A stretch of DNA of 64,000 nt from Bacteroidota bacterium (GCA_030835135.1 JAUQWO010000088.1:1-64000); one strand, 5' to 3'; counted from the stretch's first letter, positions 46,947-56,248 are shown. Made by a program: numbers and translations. The notes: generated from the letters alone by a model not told the origin.

Positions 46947-48981
46947 GCGTATGTCCACACGGGGGCCCGGGGGCCGGACGATCCGGCTGGTGGCCCTCTT
47001 CCTGGGGGCTCTGGGCGCTTTCGCCGGCAGTGTCCGTGCCCAGGAGGCCGAAGAATGTCTGGCCTGTCACTCCGACCGTGATCTGACGGGGACACGGAAG
47101 GGGAAGACCATCAGTGTCTTCGTTGATCAGAAGAAGTTCGCGGCATCGGTGCATGGCTCGCTGGCCTGCGTCACCTGTCACGCCGACCTTGCCGGCAAGG
47201 AATTGCCGCATGACGAGGATGTGAAGCCTGCGGTCTGTGCCGATTGCCATGACGAGGTCGCGAAACACCAGGCCCGGTCTCTGCACGGCACGGCGGCTGC
47301 CCGCGGGGACGCGCTTGCGCCGCGATGCCCGACCTGTCACGGTACGCATGCGATCCTTCCGGTGAAGAACCCGAAGTCCCCGGTCTCGCCGCTGCAGGTC
47401 CCCTTCACGTGTGGCAGGTGCCATTCGGAAGGCTCGCCGGTCCAGCGTGAGCGTGCGATCCATCAGGACCACATCATCGAGAATTACACGGAGAGTATCC
47501 ACGGCGAAGGCCTCCTGAAGAAGGGATTGATCGTTTCCGCGACCTGTGCATCGTGTCATACCGCGCACATGCAGCTGCCGCATACGGATCCGGCCTCATC
47601 CATCGCGCGAAAGAACATCGCGGCGACGTGCACGAAATGTCACGCCCAGATCGAAACGGTCCACCGGAAAGTGATCAAGGGTGAATTGTGGGAGCGGGAA
47701 GCGCACGTGCTCCCCGCGTGCGTGGACTGTCATCAGCCGCACAAGGCGCGCAAGGTGTTCTACGACCAGGGGATGTCCGACAAGGATTGCCTGCGGTGTC
47801 ACAGTCGGAAGGACCTGGTGTCGTCGAAGAACGGACGTTCTCTGTACGTTGCGCAAGAGCATCTCGGCGAATCGCGTCACGTGCGAGTGGCGTGCAGCCA
47901 GTGTCATGCCGGCGTGAACGTTGCGAAAGAGCGACCCTGCGAGACGATCACGCAGCCGGTGGATTGCGCATCGTGTCATGCGGAAGTGGCGCAGCAATAT
48001 CAGAAGAGCACGCACGGGCAATTGATCGCGCGTCAGGACCCCAACGGGCCCACGTGCAAGGAATGCCACGGTACGCATCGCATCTTTGGGAAATTCCAGC
48101 CGCAGTCGCCGACGTTCCCCACGAATATTCCGACATTGTGCGCGCGGTGCCACCGGGAGGGAGAGAAGGCCGCGGTCCGGTATACCGGTGATCAGACGAA
48201 CATCGTTCAGCATTACAACGAGAGCATCCATGGTCAGGGGTTGACGAAGAGCGGCCTGACGGTGACGGCGATGTGTACGAACTGCCACACGGCCCATGGC
48301 GTGTTGCCCCGGAAGGATCCGGCGTCGAGCATCAACCCGGCGAATGTTCCGAAGACATGCGGCACATGCCACCATGGGATCGAGGAGCAGTTCCGCCAGA
48401 GCATTCACGCCGACTCGTCGAAGGCCGGTGGGAAGCAGTTGCCGGTGTGCGACGACTGTCACAGCGCGCACTCGATCCGGCGGGCGGATGAGACCGGGTT
48501 CAAGCTGACGATCATGACGCAGTGCGGGCGGTGTCACGAAGAGATCGCGCGCACCTACTTTGATACCTATCACGGGAAGGTATCGCAGCTCGGGTACACC
48601 GGCACGGCGAAGTGCTATGATTGTCATGGTGCGCACGACATTCAGGCAGTGGGGGATCCCCGTTCGCATTTGAGTCGCGAGAATGTCGTGGCCACATGTC
48701 AGAAGTGTCACCCGGGCGCCAACCGGCGGTTCGCGGGATATCTGACCCATGCGACGCATCATGACCCCCAGAAGTATCCGTGGTTGTTCTGGACCTTCTG
48801 GGGCATGACGGGTCTGCTCGTCGTCACGTTCGTGATCGGTGGTATCCATACACTCCTCTGGCTGCCGCGGGCATTGCAGATGCGGCGTGCGCGCCGGAAG
48901 CGTGAGCAGGAGCGCGCCTCGGAGGAGCATACGGCATCAACGGAAACGGCAGATGGTGAGCATGGACCCGCACAAGAATAG
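46939..48981 (+). CDS. 19-haem cytochrome c with C-terminal TM anchor
   Basis: Signal peptide; 19 CXXCH motifs by hand count; C-term FWTFWGMTGLLVVTFVIGGIHTLLWLP; 8-nt overlap with upstream gene. Confidence 0.88.
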   Translation: MHKRMSTRGPGGRTIRLVALFLGALGAFAGSVRAQEAEECLACHSDRDLTGTRKGKTISVFVDQKKFAASVHGSLACVTCHADLAGKELPHDEDVKPAVCADCHDEVAKHQARSLHGTAAARGDALAPRCPTCHGTHAILPVKNPKSPVSPLQVPFTCGRCHSEGSPVQRERAIHQDHIIENYTESIHGEGLLKKGLIVSATCASCHTAHMQLPHTDPASSIARKNIAATCTKCHAQIETVHRKVIKGELWEREAHVLPACVDCHQPHKARKVFYDQGMSDKDCLRCHSRKDLVSSKNGRSLYVAQEHLGESRHVRVACSQCHAGVNVAKERPCETITQPVDCASCHAEVAQQYQKSTHGQLIARQDPNGPTCKECHGTHRIFGKFQPQSPTFPTNIPTLCARCHREGEKAAVRYTGDQTNIVQHYNESIHGQGLTKSGLTVTAMCTNCHTAHGVLPRKDPASSINPANVPKTCGTCHHGIEEQFRQSIHADSSKAGGKQLPVCDDCHSAHSIRRADETGFKLTIMTQCGRCHEEIARTYFDTYHGKVSQLGYTGTAKCYDCHGAHDIQAVGDPRSHLSRENVVATCQKCHPGANRRFAGYLTHATHHDPQKYPWLFWTFWGMTGLLVVTFVIGGIHTLLWLPRALQMRRARRKREQERASEEHTASTETADGEHGPAQE

Positions 48982-49813
48982 TACGGACGAACGCCAGTAT
49001 GTGCGGTTCTCGCGGCTGAACCGCTTGCTGCATGCAGGCATGATCGTGTCGTTCATCAGTCTTGCTCTGACGGGCATGACGTTGAAGTTCTCCTATACCG
49101 GGTGGGCGGCGTTCCTGTCGCGCCTCTTCGGCGGGTATCAGTCCGCCGGCTTCATTCACCGTCTGGCGGCAGTGGTCATGGTCGCCGTGTTCATCACGCA
49201 TGTGGTGGACCTGTTCCGGCGGAAGAAGCGTGAGTACGGGAGCTGGAAGGCCCTGTTGTTCGGTCCGGATACGATGCTGATGAACAAAAAGGACCTCCAC
49301 GATGTGCGGGATTCGTTCAAATGGTTCCTGGGGATGGGTCCTCGGCCGCAGTACGGGCGGTGGACGTACTGGGAGAAGTTCGACTATTTTGCCGTGTTCT
49401 GGGGGATGGTCGTGATCGGATCGACGGGGTTGACGCTCTGGTTCCCGGAGTTCTTCACGCTGGTGTTTCCGGGATGGGCGCTCAATGTGGCGACCATCAT
49501 TCACAGTGATGAGGCGTTGTTGGCGACCGGCTTCATTTTCACGGTCCACTTCTTCAATACGCATCTCCGGCCGGAGAAATTTCCGATGGACATGGTGATC
49601 TTCACCGGGCGGATGGATGTGGAGGAATTGAAGGAGGACAAGCCCGAGGAGTACGAGAAGGAAGTGGCTGCGGGAACCCTGGAGTCGCGTCTGGCGGAGC
49701 CCTATCCGGCCATTGTGATCAGGGCGATCCGGGTCTTTGCCTGGATCGCGCTGGGCATCGGATTCAGCATTGTGGTCTGGATCATCTATGCCATGGTGTT
49801 CGCGTACCGGTAA
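48953..49813 (+). CDS. Membrane cytochrome b (formate dehydrogenase gamma/b561-like)
   Basis: LLHAGMIVSFISLALTGMTLKF; IHRLAAVVMVAVFITHVV; IIHSDEALLATGFIFTVHFFNTHLRPEKFP. Confidence 0.85.
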   Translation: MVSMDPHKNSTDERQYVRFSRLNRLLHAGMIVSFISLALTGMTLKFSYTGWAAFLSRLFGGYQSAGFIHRLAAVVMVAVFITHVVDLFRRKKREYGSWKALLFGPDTMLMNKKDLHDVRDSFKWFLGMGPRPQYGRWTYWEKFDYFAVFWGMVVIGSTGLTLWFPEFFTLVFPGWALNVATIIHSDEALLATGFIFTVHFFNTHLRPEKFPMDMVIFTGRMDVEELKEDKPEEYEKEVAAGTLESRLAEPYPAIVIRAIRVFAWIALGIGFSIVVWIIYAMVFAYR

Positions 49814-49884
49814 TCACATGTGGAAAATTGTTTTTCTTTGCCGTACATTCAGGCATCAACACCAACTTTCTTAAGGAGGGTTCC

Positions 49885-50403
49885 ATGAGGATCGCCATCA
49901 CCGCCATCGCACTCGTTGTCGCGATCGTATTCATTGCCGGCACCGTTGCCGCGGAGAACAAGTACATCGGCACCAAGACCTGCGCCATGTGTCACAAGGC
50001 GAAGGACAAGGGCGAAGCATTCGTGATCTGGCAGAAGAGTGCCCATGCCGGTGCGTTCAAGACCCTGCAGACCGATGCGGCGAAGAAGGTCGCGAAGGAC
50101 AAGGGGTTGACTGTGGCGCCGGACCAGGCTCCCGAATGTCTGAAGTGCCATGTGACCGGTGGGGCGGCCGCGGATGTGAAGGAAGGCGTGACGTGTGAAG
50201 CGTGTCACGGTGCAGCATCCGGCTACAAGACCCTGCATACGAAGGCCGAGAACAAGGCCAAGGCTGTGGACGCCGGTCTGATCACGGGCGATGCGGCGAT
50301 GAAGACCTGTGTGACCTGCCACAACAGCGAAAGCCCGACGTTCAAGGGCTTCAAGCCGGCGGAAATGTGGGCAAAGATCGTCCACAAGACCCCCAAGAAG
50401 TAA
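49885..50403 (+). CDS. 4-haem periplasmic cytochrome c (c554-like)
   Basis: Signal peptide; CAMCH, CLKCH, CEACH, CVTCH; SD AAGGAGGG. Confidence 0.88.
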   Translation: MRIAITAIALVVAIVFIAGTVAAENKYIGTKTCAMCHKAKDKGEAFVIWQKSAHAGAFKTLQTDAAKKVAKDKGLTVAPDQAPECLKCHVTGGAAADVKEGVTCEACHGAASGYKTLHTKAENKAKAVDAGLITGDAAMKTCVTCHNSESPTFKGFKPAEMWAKIVHKTPKK

Positions 50404-50417
50404 CAGCGGTTTACTGA

Positions 50418-50447
50418 CGGCGGGGGTCGCGTACGCGGGCCCCGCCG
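50418..50447 (+). other. Intra-operon GC hairpin
   Basis: CGGCGGGG..CGCGTACGCG..CCCCGCCG then CTGTGTTT between the 4-haem cytochrome and the NapC/NirT gene. Confidence 0.5.
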
Positions 50448-50478
50448 CTGTGTTTCACCTCAACCTGTGGTGGCGGCA

Positions 50479-51978
50479 ATGACCAGACGGCGTCTCCCTG
50501 ATATATTCTATAATCCGATCTCGATCGGTGGTGCAGCGATCGCCAGTGTGGCGTTGTTGACCATCGTCTTCCTGACCGCCGTGGAGTTGTTGCAGTCGGA
50601 TGCCCCCGCGTACATCGGCATCATCTCGTACATCGTTCTCCCGCTCCCGCTCATCCTGGGGCTCATGCTGATCCCCATCGGTGCCTGGCGTGAGCGCCGG
50701 CGCCTGCGGAAGGGGCAGCCGGCGAGCCGGCTGTCGTTCACCGTCGACCTTGCCGTCCCGCGTCAGCGGGCAGCATTGACGCTCTTCTCCGGTGTCACGT
50801 TCATCGTGCTGCTGTTCACGGCGTATGGCAGTTACCGGGTCTTCGAGTGGACCGAATCGGTGCCGTTCTGCGGCACGACCTGTCATTCGGTGATGGAACC
50901 GGAATACACTGCCTATCAGAATTCTCCCCACGCCCGAGTCAAATGCGTGGAATGCCATGTGGGATCCGGTGCCGGGTGGTATGTGCGGTCCAAACTCTCC
51001 GGTGCATATCAGGTCTACGCGGTGGTCGCGGGCGTTTATCCGACCCCGATCCCGACGCCGATCGCGAACCTCCGCCCGGCCCGGGAAACCTGCGAGCAGT
51101 GCCATTGGCCATCGCATTTCTCGGCAGAGAAGAAGTATGTGAACACATATTTCAAGTCGGACTCCGCCAACACGCCGTGGACCGTTGCCCTGCTGATGAA
51201 GATCGGCGGCGGCAACGATGAGCATGGCCCGGCCGGTGGCATCCACTGGCACATCAGCCCCTCCATCGAGATCCAGTATGCGGCCACCGACACGCAGCGG
51301 CAGGTCATCCCCTATGTCCGCGTGAAGGATGTGAAGACCGGGACCATCACCGAGTTCATCGTCCCCGACGAAGAATCCCGTATGGCTGAATACCGTGAGA
51401 AGGCCGGCGCCGCAATGAGTTGCATCGATTGCCACAACAGGCCATCGCATATCTATCGTCCCCCGGCACGGATCGTGGACCAGAGCCTTGCGCGCAACCG
51501 GATCAGTCCGGCGCTGCCGCATATCCGCGCAAAGGCCATGGAAGCGTTGAAGCAGGAATACACCTCGACCGGGGTGGCGATGGACAGCATTGCGCTTCAG
51601 CTCAGGGAGTACTACGCGGCGGAATTCCCTGCGCTCCCGCAGGAGCAGCGGGCATCGCTCGATGCGGCCATTCAGGAGATCCAGCGTCAGTACCGGTTGA
51701 ACTTCTTCCCCACGATGAGAGTACGCTGGAGTGCGTACCCGAACAATATCGGGCACATGACGGACCTCGGGTGCTTCCGTTGTCACGACGGGAACCACAA
51801 GAGCGCCGACGGCCGCGTGATCTCCAAGGATTGCAATACCTGTCATACCATTCTGTACCAGGGAACGGACATCGTCCCGCAGACGCTGTCGGTGGGCGGA
51901 CTGCCGTTCCAGCACCCGGAAGATATCGGCGACGGGTGGAACGAAATGAACTGTGTGGAATGCCATTCCGGCCGGTAA
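50479..51978 (+). CDS. NapC/NirT-family multihaem cytochrome c (7 haem motifs, ImcH-like)
   Basis: N-terminal TM helices; FCGTTCHSVMEPEYTAYQNSPHARVKCVECHVG plus CEQCH, CIDCH, CFRCH, CNTCH, CVECH. Confidence 0.85.
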   Translation: MTRRRLPDIFYNPISIGGAAIASVALLTIVFLTAVELLQSDAPAYIGIISYIVLPLPLILGLMLIPIGAWRERRRLRKGQPASRLSFTVDLAVPRQRAALTLFSGVTFIVLLFTAYGSYRVFEWTESVPFCGTTCHSVMEPEYTAYQNSPHARVKCVECHVGSGAGWYVRSKLSGAYQVYAVVAGVYPTPIPTPIANLRPARETCEQCHWPSHFSAEKKYVNTYFKSDSANTPWTVALLMKIGGGNDEHGPAGGIHWHISPSIEIQYAATDTQRQVIPYVRVKDVKTGTITEFIVPDEESRMAEYREKAGAAMSCIDCHNRPSHIYRPPARIVDQSLARNRISPALPHIRAKAMEALKQEYTSTGVAMDSIALQLREYYAAEFPALPQEQRASLDAAIQEIQRQYRLNFFPTMRVRWSAYPNNIGHMTDLGCFRCHDGNHKSADGRVISKDCNTCHTILYQGTDIVPQTLSVGGLPFQHPEDIGDGWNEMNCVECHSGR

Positions 51979-52020
51979 CGGGTGGCGCGTCATGGTAGGC
52001 GGCAACGAAAGGAACATCGC

Positions 52021-53328
52021 ATGAACGGATCACGTCTTCTCCCGCTTGTCGTGTTGCTGACGGCGTGTGTGGCGACGTCCGGGGCGCAATACGTCTCGGG
52101 GCGCGTGTCCACCGCGTTCTATGGGTGGGAGCAATTCGATACGGTGGGAGTGTCCCAGCAACGCGTCCGGGCGTATCAGACGGCCCAGCTGACGGTGTCG
52201 CAGGGAGATCTCTCGCTGACGACCTTCCTGCAGGGGTCAACGAACCTTGCCGGTTCCTTCGGGGACGCGGGCCGGGTACGGCTCTACAACCTCTACCTCA
52301 GCTGGCTCAATATCGGCAAGGTCGCCGAGGTCCATCTCGGACGTCAGAGCGTGTATGCCGGTGTGGGTGTCGGGTCTCTCGATGGCCTTGTCGCCCGCGC
52401 CCGGTTGCTCAACAACACGCTGACGATCACGGGATACGGCGGTGCGGCCGTCGGACCGGAGTTCACGATGCCGTCCAAATTCTCCGCGAATGCGATGTAC
52501 GGCGGGCAGGTTGTCACCACGGCACTGCCGGGTGCACGCATCGGTCTCAGCTACATGAAGCGACAGGAAGAGCGCGATCCGTACTGGACCCTGCGGGCGC
52601 GTGACACGTCGTTCACGCCGACACCCTTCTACGTCGAACCGTATGAGGACGCCGAGGAGCTTGCCAGTGCCGATGCGCGGTATGATCATCACGGCCGGTT
52701 CTCGGTGTACGGGCGGTTCGATGTGGACATTCTGAATGCGCGCACCGCGCGTGCCCAGGGCGGTGCCCGTGTACAACTCACCGACCGGATCGCGGTGAGC
52801 GCGGAGTATATCCACCGTCTTCCACGGGTGATGTACAACTCGATCTTTTCCGCGTTCGTTTCGAATGCGGTGGACGAGATCGAGGGCGGCGTGGAGTACG
52901 GCTTCACTCCGATGCTGCGTGCCTTCGGCCGGGTCGCTGCGGTCTCCTATACGGACGAGAAGAGTACCCGGTGGACGGTCGGGCTCAATACCGGCTACGC
53001 CACCGTTGCGTATGCCGGCAGCAACGGGTATGCAGGCGAATTGACCTCGATCAGCGCCCAGGCCTCCTATCCGCTCTTCGGCAAAGTGATCATTCCTACA
53101 GCCGGCATTTCCTATGCGTCGTACCGGTTGAGCAAAGAGAGCACCAAGGACAACGCCCTCGGCGTGATCCTCGGTGCTGCGGTGCGCCCCACGGCCGCGA
53201 TCTCCTGTGATGTGCAGGGGCAATGGTTGACCAACAAGCTGATGCAGCGTGACCTCCGTGTCCAGGCGCGATTCAGTTACTGGTTTGCCCATCGGTTCTC
53301 ACGGACGAATGTGGAGGGACGGCAATGA
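52021..53328 (+). CDS. Outer-membrane beta-barrel (porin-like) protein
   Basis: Signal peptide MNGSRLLPLVVLLTACVATSGAQ; alternating strand pattern (FSVYGRFDVDIL, AFGRVAAVSYTD); C-terminal ARFSYWFAHRFSRTNVEGRQ. Confidence 0.75.
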   Translation: MNGSRLLPLVVLLTACVATSGAQYVSGRVSTAFYGWEQFDTVGVSQQRVRAYQTAQLTVSQGDLSLTTFLQGSTNLAGSFGDAGRVRLYNLYLSWLNIGKVAEVHLGRQSVYAGVGVGSLDGLVARARLLNNTLTITGYGGAAVGPEFTMPSKFSANAMYGGQVVTTALPGARIGLSYMKRQEERDPYWTLRARDTSFTPTPFYVEPYEDAEELASADARYDHHGRFSVYGRFDVDILNARTARAQGGARVQLTDRIAVSAEYIHRLPRVMYNSIFSAFVSNAVDEIEGGVEYGFTPMLRAFGRVAAVSYTDEKSTRWTVGLNTGYATVAYAGSNGYAGELTSISAQASYPLFGKVIIPTAGISYASYRLSKESTKDNALGVILGAAVRPTAAISCDVQGQWLTNKLMQRDLRVQARFSYWFAHRFSRTNVEGRQ

Positions 53329-54527
53329 TCCGCAGATATCTCATCTTCTTTGTCGTCGTGGTGGCGGCCTTGGTGACCGCCGTTGCCTACCGCCCGCTGG
53401 AGCGGACGGAGTGGCCGGAGAACAATGATAGCAAGAACCTGAAGTTCTCGCACAAGCTCCATATCGAAGGTGCCTCGGTGGCATGCGAGAATTGCCATCC
53501 CGCCGGGAACAGCACCAAGCCGTCCGACTCCCTTCGCCCTACGCACGACAATTGCACCTCGTGCCACGAAGAGCAGCTCGGCGGCGAATGCGGCTTCTGT
53601 CACGTGGACCCGGAGAACATCCAGGCGGCACCGGTCGTTGACCGCACGCTGGTGTTCTCGCACAAGGCGCACCTGGCCATGAAGAATGTGGAGTGCACGA
53701 CATGCCACAAGGGGTTGGATGGCGCCGAGTTCGCGTCCGCGGCCAATATGCCGTCCATGGAGACATGTGCCACCTGCCATGATGAGCGCCAGGCCACCAA
53801 CCAGTGCGAAGCATGTCACACGGACCTGCACGCACTGGTTCCGCCCGATCATCTCGAGGCCGGGTTCAAGAAGAGCCATCGTGAGCTGACCCGGCTCGGC
53901 GGGCTGGAGGCGAGTTGCTCCACCTGTCACACGCAATCGTTCTGTGCGGAGTGCCATGACGGTGCGGCGCTGATGCGGTTCGGCAAGGGCGCTTGGATGG
54001 CCGACCCCACGCCGCGCGTCTTCCCGGGCAACCGGTCGGGGACGCAGACGATCCAGATGGTCCACGACCTGAACTACCGGTTCACGCATGGTATCGATGC
54101 GAAGAGCAAGAGTTCGGAGTGTTACACGTGTCACTCCGCGCAGGAGTTCTGCTCGGAATGCCACGAGACCGGAGACAATATCACCTCCCATGGCGCCAAG
54201 CCGGCGTGGCACCTGGGTGCCGGCTTTACGACGCTCGGTGTGGGTTCGGGTGGCGGGCGGCATGCGCAGCTTGCGCGCCGCGACATCGAGAGCTGTGTGG
54301 CGTGCCATGATGCGCAGGGAGGCGATCCGGTGTGCATCACATGCCATGTGGATGCCGATGGTATCCGCGGTACGGATCCGCGCACGCATGCTGCAGGCTA
54401 CATGAAGGGCGAGCACGGCCCATGGCATGAGAACGCGGGAGCGACCTGTTACAACTGTCATACTGATCTGAACGCCAGGCCGGACGGCACACAGGGACGG
54501 AATTTCTGCGGGTACTGTCATGGCTAA
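53325..54527 (+). CDS. 14-haem periplasmic cytochrome c
   Basis: N-terminal signal/anchor; 14 CXXCH motifs by hand count, ending NFCGYCHG; ATGA overlap with porin gene. Confidence 0.88.
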   Translation: MIRRYLIFFVVVVAALVTAVAYRPLERTEWPENNDSKNLKFSHKLHIEGASVACENCHPAGNSTKPSDSLRPTHDNCTSCHEEQLGGECGFCHVDPENIQAAPVVDRTLVFSHKAHLAMKNVECTTCHKGLDGAEFASAANMPSMETCATCHDERQATNQCEACHTDLHALVPPDHLEAGFKKSHRELTRLGGLEASCSTCHTQSFCAECHDGAALMRFGKGAWMADPTPRVFPGNRSGTQTIQMVHDLNYRFTHGIDAKSKSSECYTCHSAQEFCSECHETGDNITSHGAKPAWHLGAGFTTLGVGSGGGRHAQLARRDIESCVACHDAQGGDPVCITCHVDADGIRGTDPRTHAAGYMKGEHGPWHENAGATCYNCHTDLNARPDGTQGRNFCGYCHG

Positions 54528-55941
54528 GAAGGATGACGCGATGAAGACTCCTCTGTTCCGCCGCACCGTTGCGGCCCTCACGCTCGCAGGTGCTGCGCTG
54601 GTGCTCGGTTCCTGCAGTGAACTCAAGACCGATCTCCCGGCGCCCGCGGCAGAGAAGGGCGTGCATGAGATCGGTTGGAATGATCCGACGACCACTGCCT
54701 TTCATGGCAAGGTACTGAAAGCCGGTTCGTACGACTTCGATGCCTGTGTCACGTGCCATGCGAGAGCGCTGAACGGCGGTACCAGCAAGACCTCGTGCTA
54801 TGCGTGTCACACCTCGTATCCTCACAAGGTCGGGTGGTCCGACACTTCGGCGACGCAGTTCCATGGCAAATTCCTCCGTCTGAGCATGGGGACGCTGGCG
54901 GATTGCGCGACGTGCCACGGGGCGAACTACACCGGTGGTACCAGCGGGAGATCCTGCTTCACCTGTCATGCGTCGTACCCGCACAAGACCGGATGGACGG
55001 GGACCGTACCTGCGACGTCACACGGCGGATATCTGCAGGGCAAGAACTGGAACCTGACGGAATGTGCCGGATGCCACGGCGCGGATTTCAAGGGTGGCAG
55101 CAGCGGGAAATCGTGCTTTGCCTGTCACTCGGCCTATCCGCACTCGGAATTCACCCTGGCCGGCGGTCATGCGGCGTGGCTGTATACCAAGGGCTATCCG
55201 TTGACGCAGTGCAAGACATGCCACGGTGCAACGTATGACGGCGGTGCGGTTGTTTCGAAGTCCTGCATGACGTCCGGCTGCCACGTGGATGCCGGTGGCG
55301 TGAAGAAGACGCCGGAAGCGTGCAACACGTGTCACGGACAGTTCCGCGCAGTCGCGTCGGATATTCCGACCGCTGCGCCTCCGAAGAGCGTCCTGGGCGA
55401 TTCGCTGGCATCGCAGCACAGTGTGGGCGCGCACCAGAAGCATCTGGTCGCGGGTGCCCTCGGCAGGGATGTGAAATGTGTGGAGTGCCACACGGTACCG
55501 GCCACGGCATTCGCATCCGGTCACATCGATACGCAGTTGCCGGCAGAGGTGGTGTTCAACGATACGCTCGCGAAGCTGGCGACGGCCAACGGCACGTACC
55601 ATCCCGTGCCGGCATACGTCACCGCGACCTACAAGTGCAACAACACCTATTGCCACGGCAATTGGAAGGCGCTCCGGTCGACGGCGCCGGAGGCGTACCT
55701 GTTCGCCTATGCGGACAGTGTGATCGAAGGGGCGAATTACGCACCGGCGTGGAACGGACCCACGACGGAGGCGGCATGTGGCACCTGCCACGGTCTCCCG
55801 CCGAAGGGTCACCTGGCGGCCTCGCTCCAGATCTGCGCCAACTGCCATACCGGCGTGGTGAACGGCTCGGGCGTGATCATCGATAAGACCAAGCATATCA
55901 ACGGGAAGATCGATGTGTTTGGGACGCAAAGGCCCTTTTAG
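54520..55941 (+). CDS. 13-haem lipoprotein cytochrome (CXXCH plus CX4CH type)
   Basis: Lipobox LVLGSC; 11 CXXCH and 2 CX4CH (CMTSGCH, CNNTYCH); tandem ~50-aa modules. Confidence 0.86.
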   Translation: MAKKDDAMKTPLFRRTVAALTLAGAALVLGSCSELKTDLPAPAAEKGVHEIGWNDPTTTAFHGKVLKAGSYDFDACVTCHARALNGGTSKTSCYACHTSYPHKVGWSDTSATQFHGKFLRLSMGTLADCATCHGANYTGGTSGRSCFTCHASYPHKTGWTGTVPATSHGGYLQGKNWNLTECAGCHGADFKGGSSGKSCFACHSAYPHSEFTLAGGHAAWLYTKGYPLTQCKTCHGATYDGGAVVSKSCMTSGCHVDAGGVKKTPEACNTCHGQFRAVASDIPTAAPPKSVLGDSLASQHSVGAHQKHLVAGALGRDVKCVECHTVPATAFASGHIDTQLPAEVVFNDTLAKLATANGTYHPVPAYVTATYKCNNTYCHGNWKALRSTAPEAYLFAYADSVIEGANYAPAWNGPTTEAACGTCHGLPPKGHLAASLQICANCHTGVVNGSGVIIDKTKHINGKIDVFGTQRPF

Positions 55942-55986
55942 AGAAGGCAGGGGGTAGAGGGACAAGGGCTGATAAGCGGCTGGTAT

Positions 55987-56024
55987 GCAGAAGAGCGAGG
56001 GTCATTCCTCGCTCTTCTGCTTTT
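55987..56024 (+). terminator. Rho-independent terminator of cytochrome operon
   Basis: GCAGAAGAGCGAGG-GTCATT-CCTCGCTCTTCTGC-TTTT, perfect 14-bp stem. Confidence 0.92.
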
Positions 56025-56097
56025 AGAATGCCCCGGGGGGAATTGCCTCCTTTCCCCTGGCCATTGTGATCCCCGTCGTTTCTATCTTCTGCAAAGA

Positions 56098-56117
56098 CAT
56101 TCCCACGGATTGGAATC
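56098..56117. promoter_or_regulatory. Putative enhancer-binding site, copy 2
   Basis: CATTCCCACGGATTGGAATC, 99 bp upstream of the -24 element at 56197. Confidence 0.55.
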
Positions 56118-56196
56118 CAAACTGCCATTTTCAGGCCCGTCCGGGGGTAAATTTGGGTTTAAACCATTTAAAAGGGGGTCCGGAACCGCTTCCCGA

Positions 56197-56212
56197 TGGC
56201 ACGCATGTTGAC
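56197..56212 (+). promoter_or_regulatory. Sigma-54 promoter for ccmF-like gene
   Basis: TGGCAC-GCATG-TTGAC. Confidence 0.78.
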
Positions 56213-56248
56213 CCGTAAAAAGGGTCACCACGTACTATCGGAGTTGGA

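Noticed and set aside
47596-48930. 444-aa minus-strand ORF opposite the 19-haem cytochrome
   Set aside because: Shadow frame generated by repeated CXXCH codons on the plus strand.
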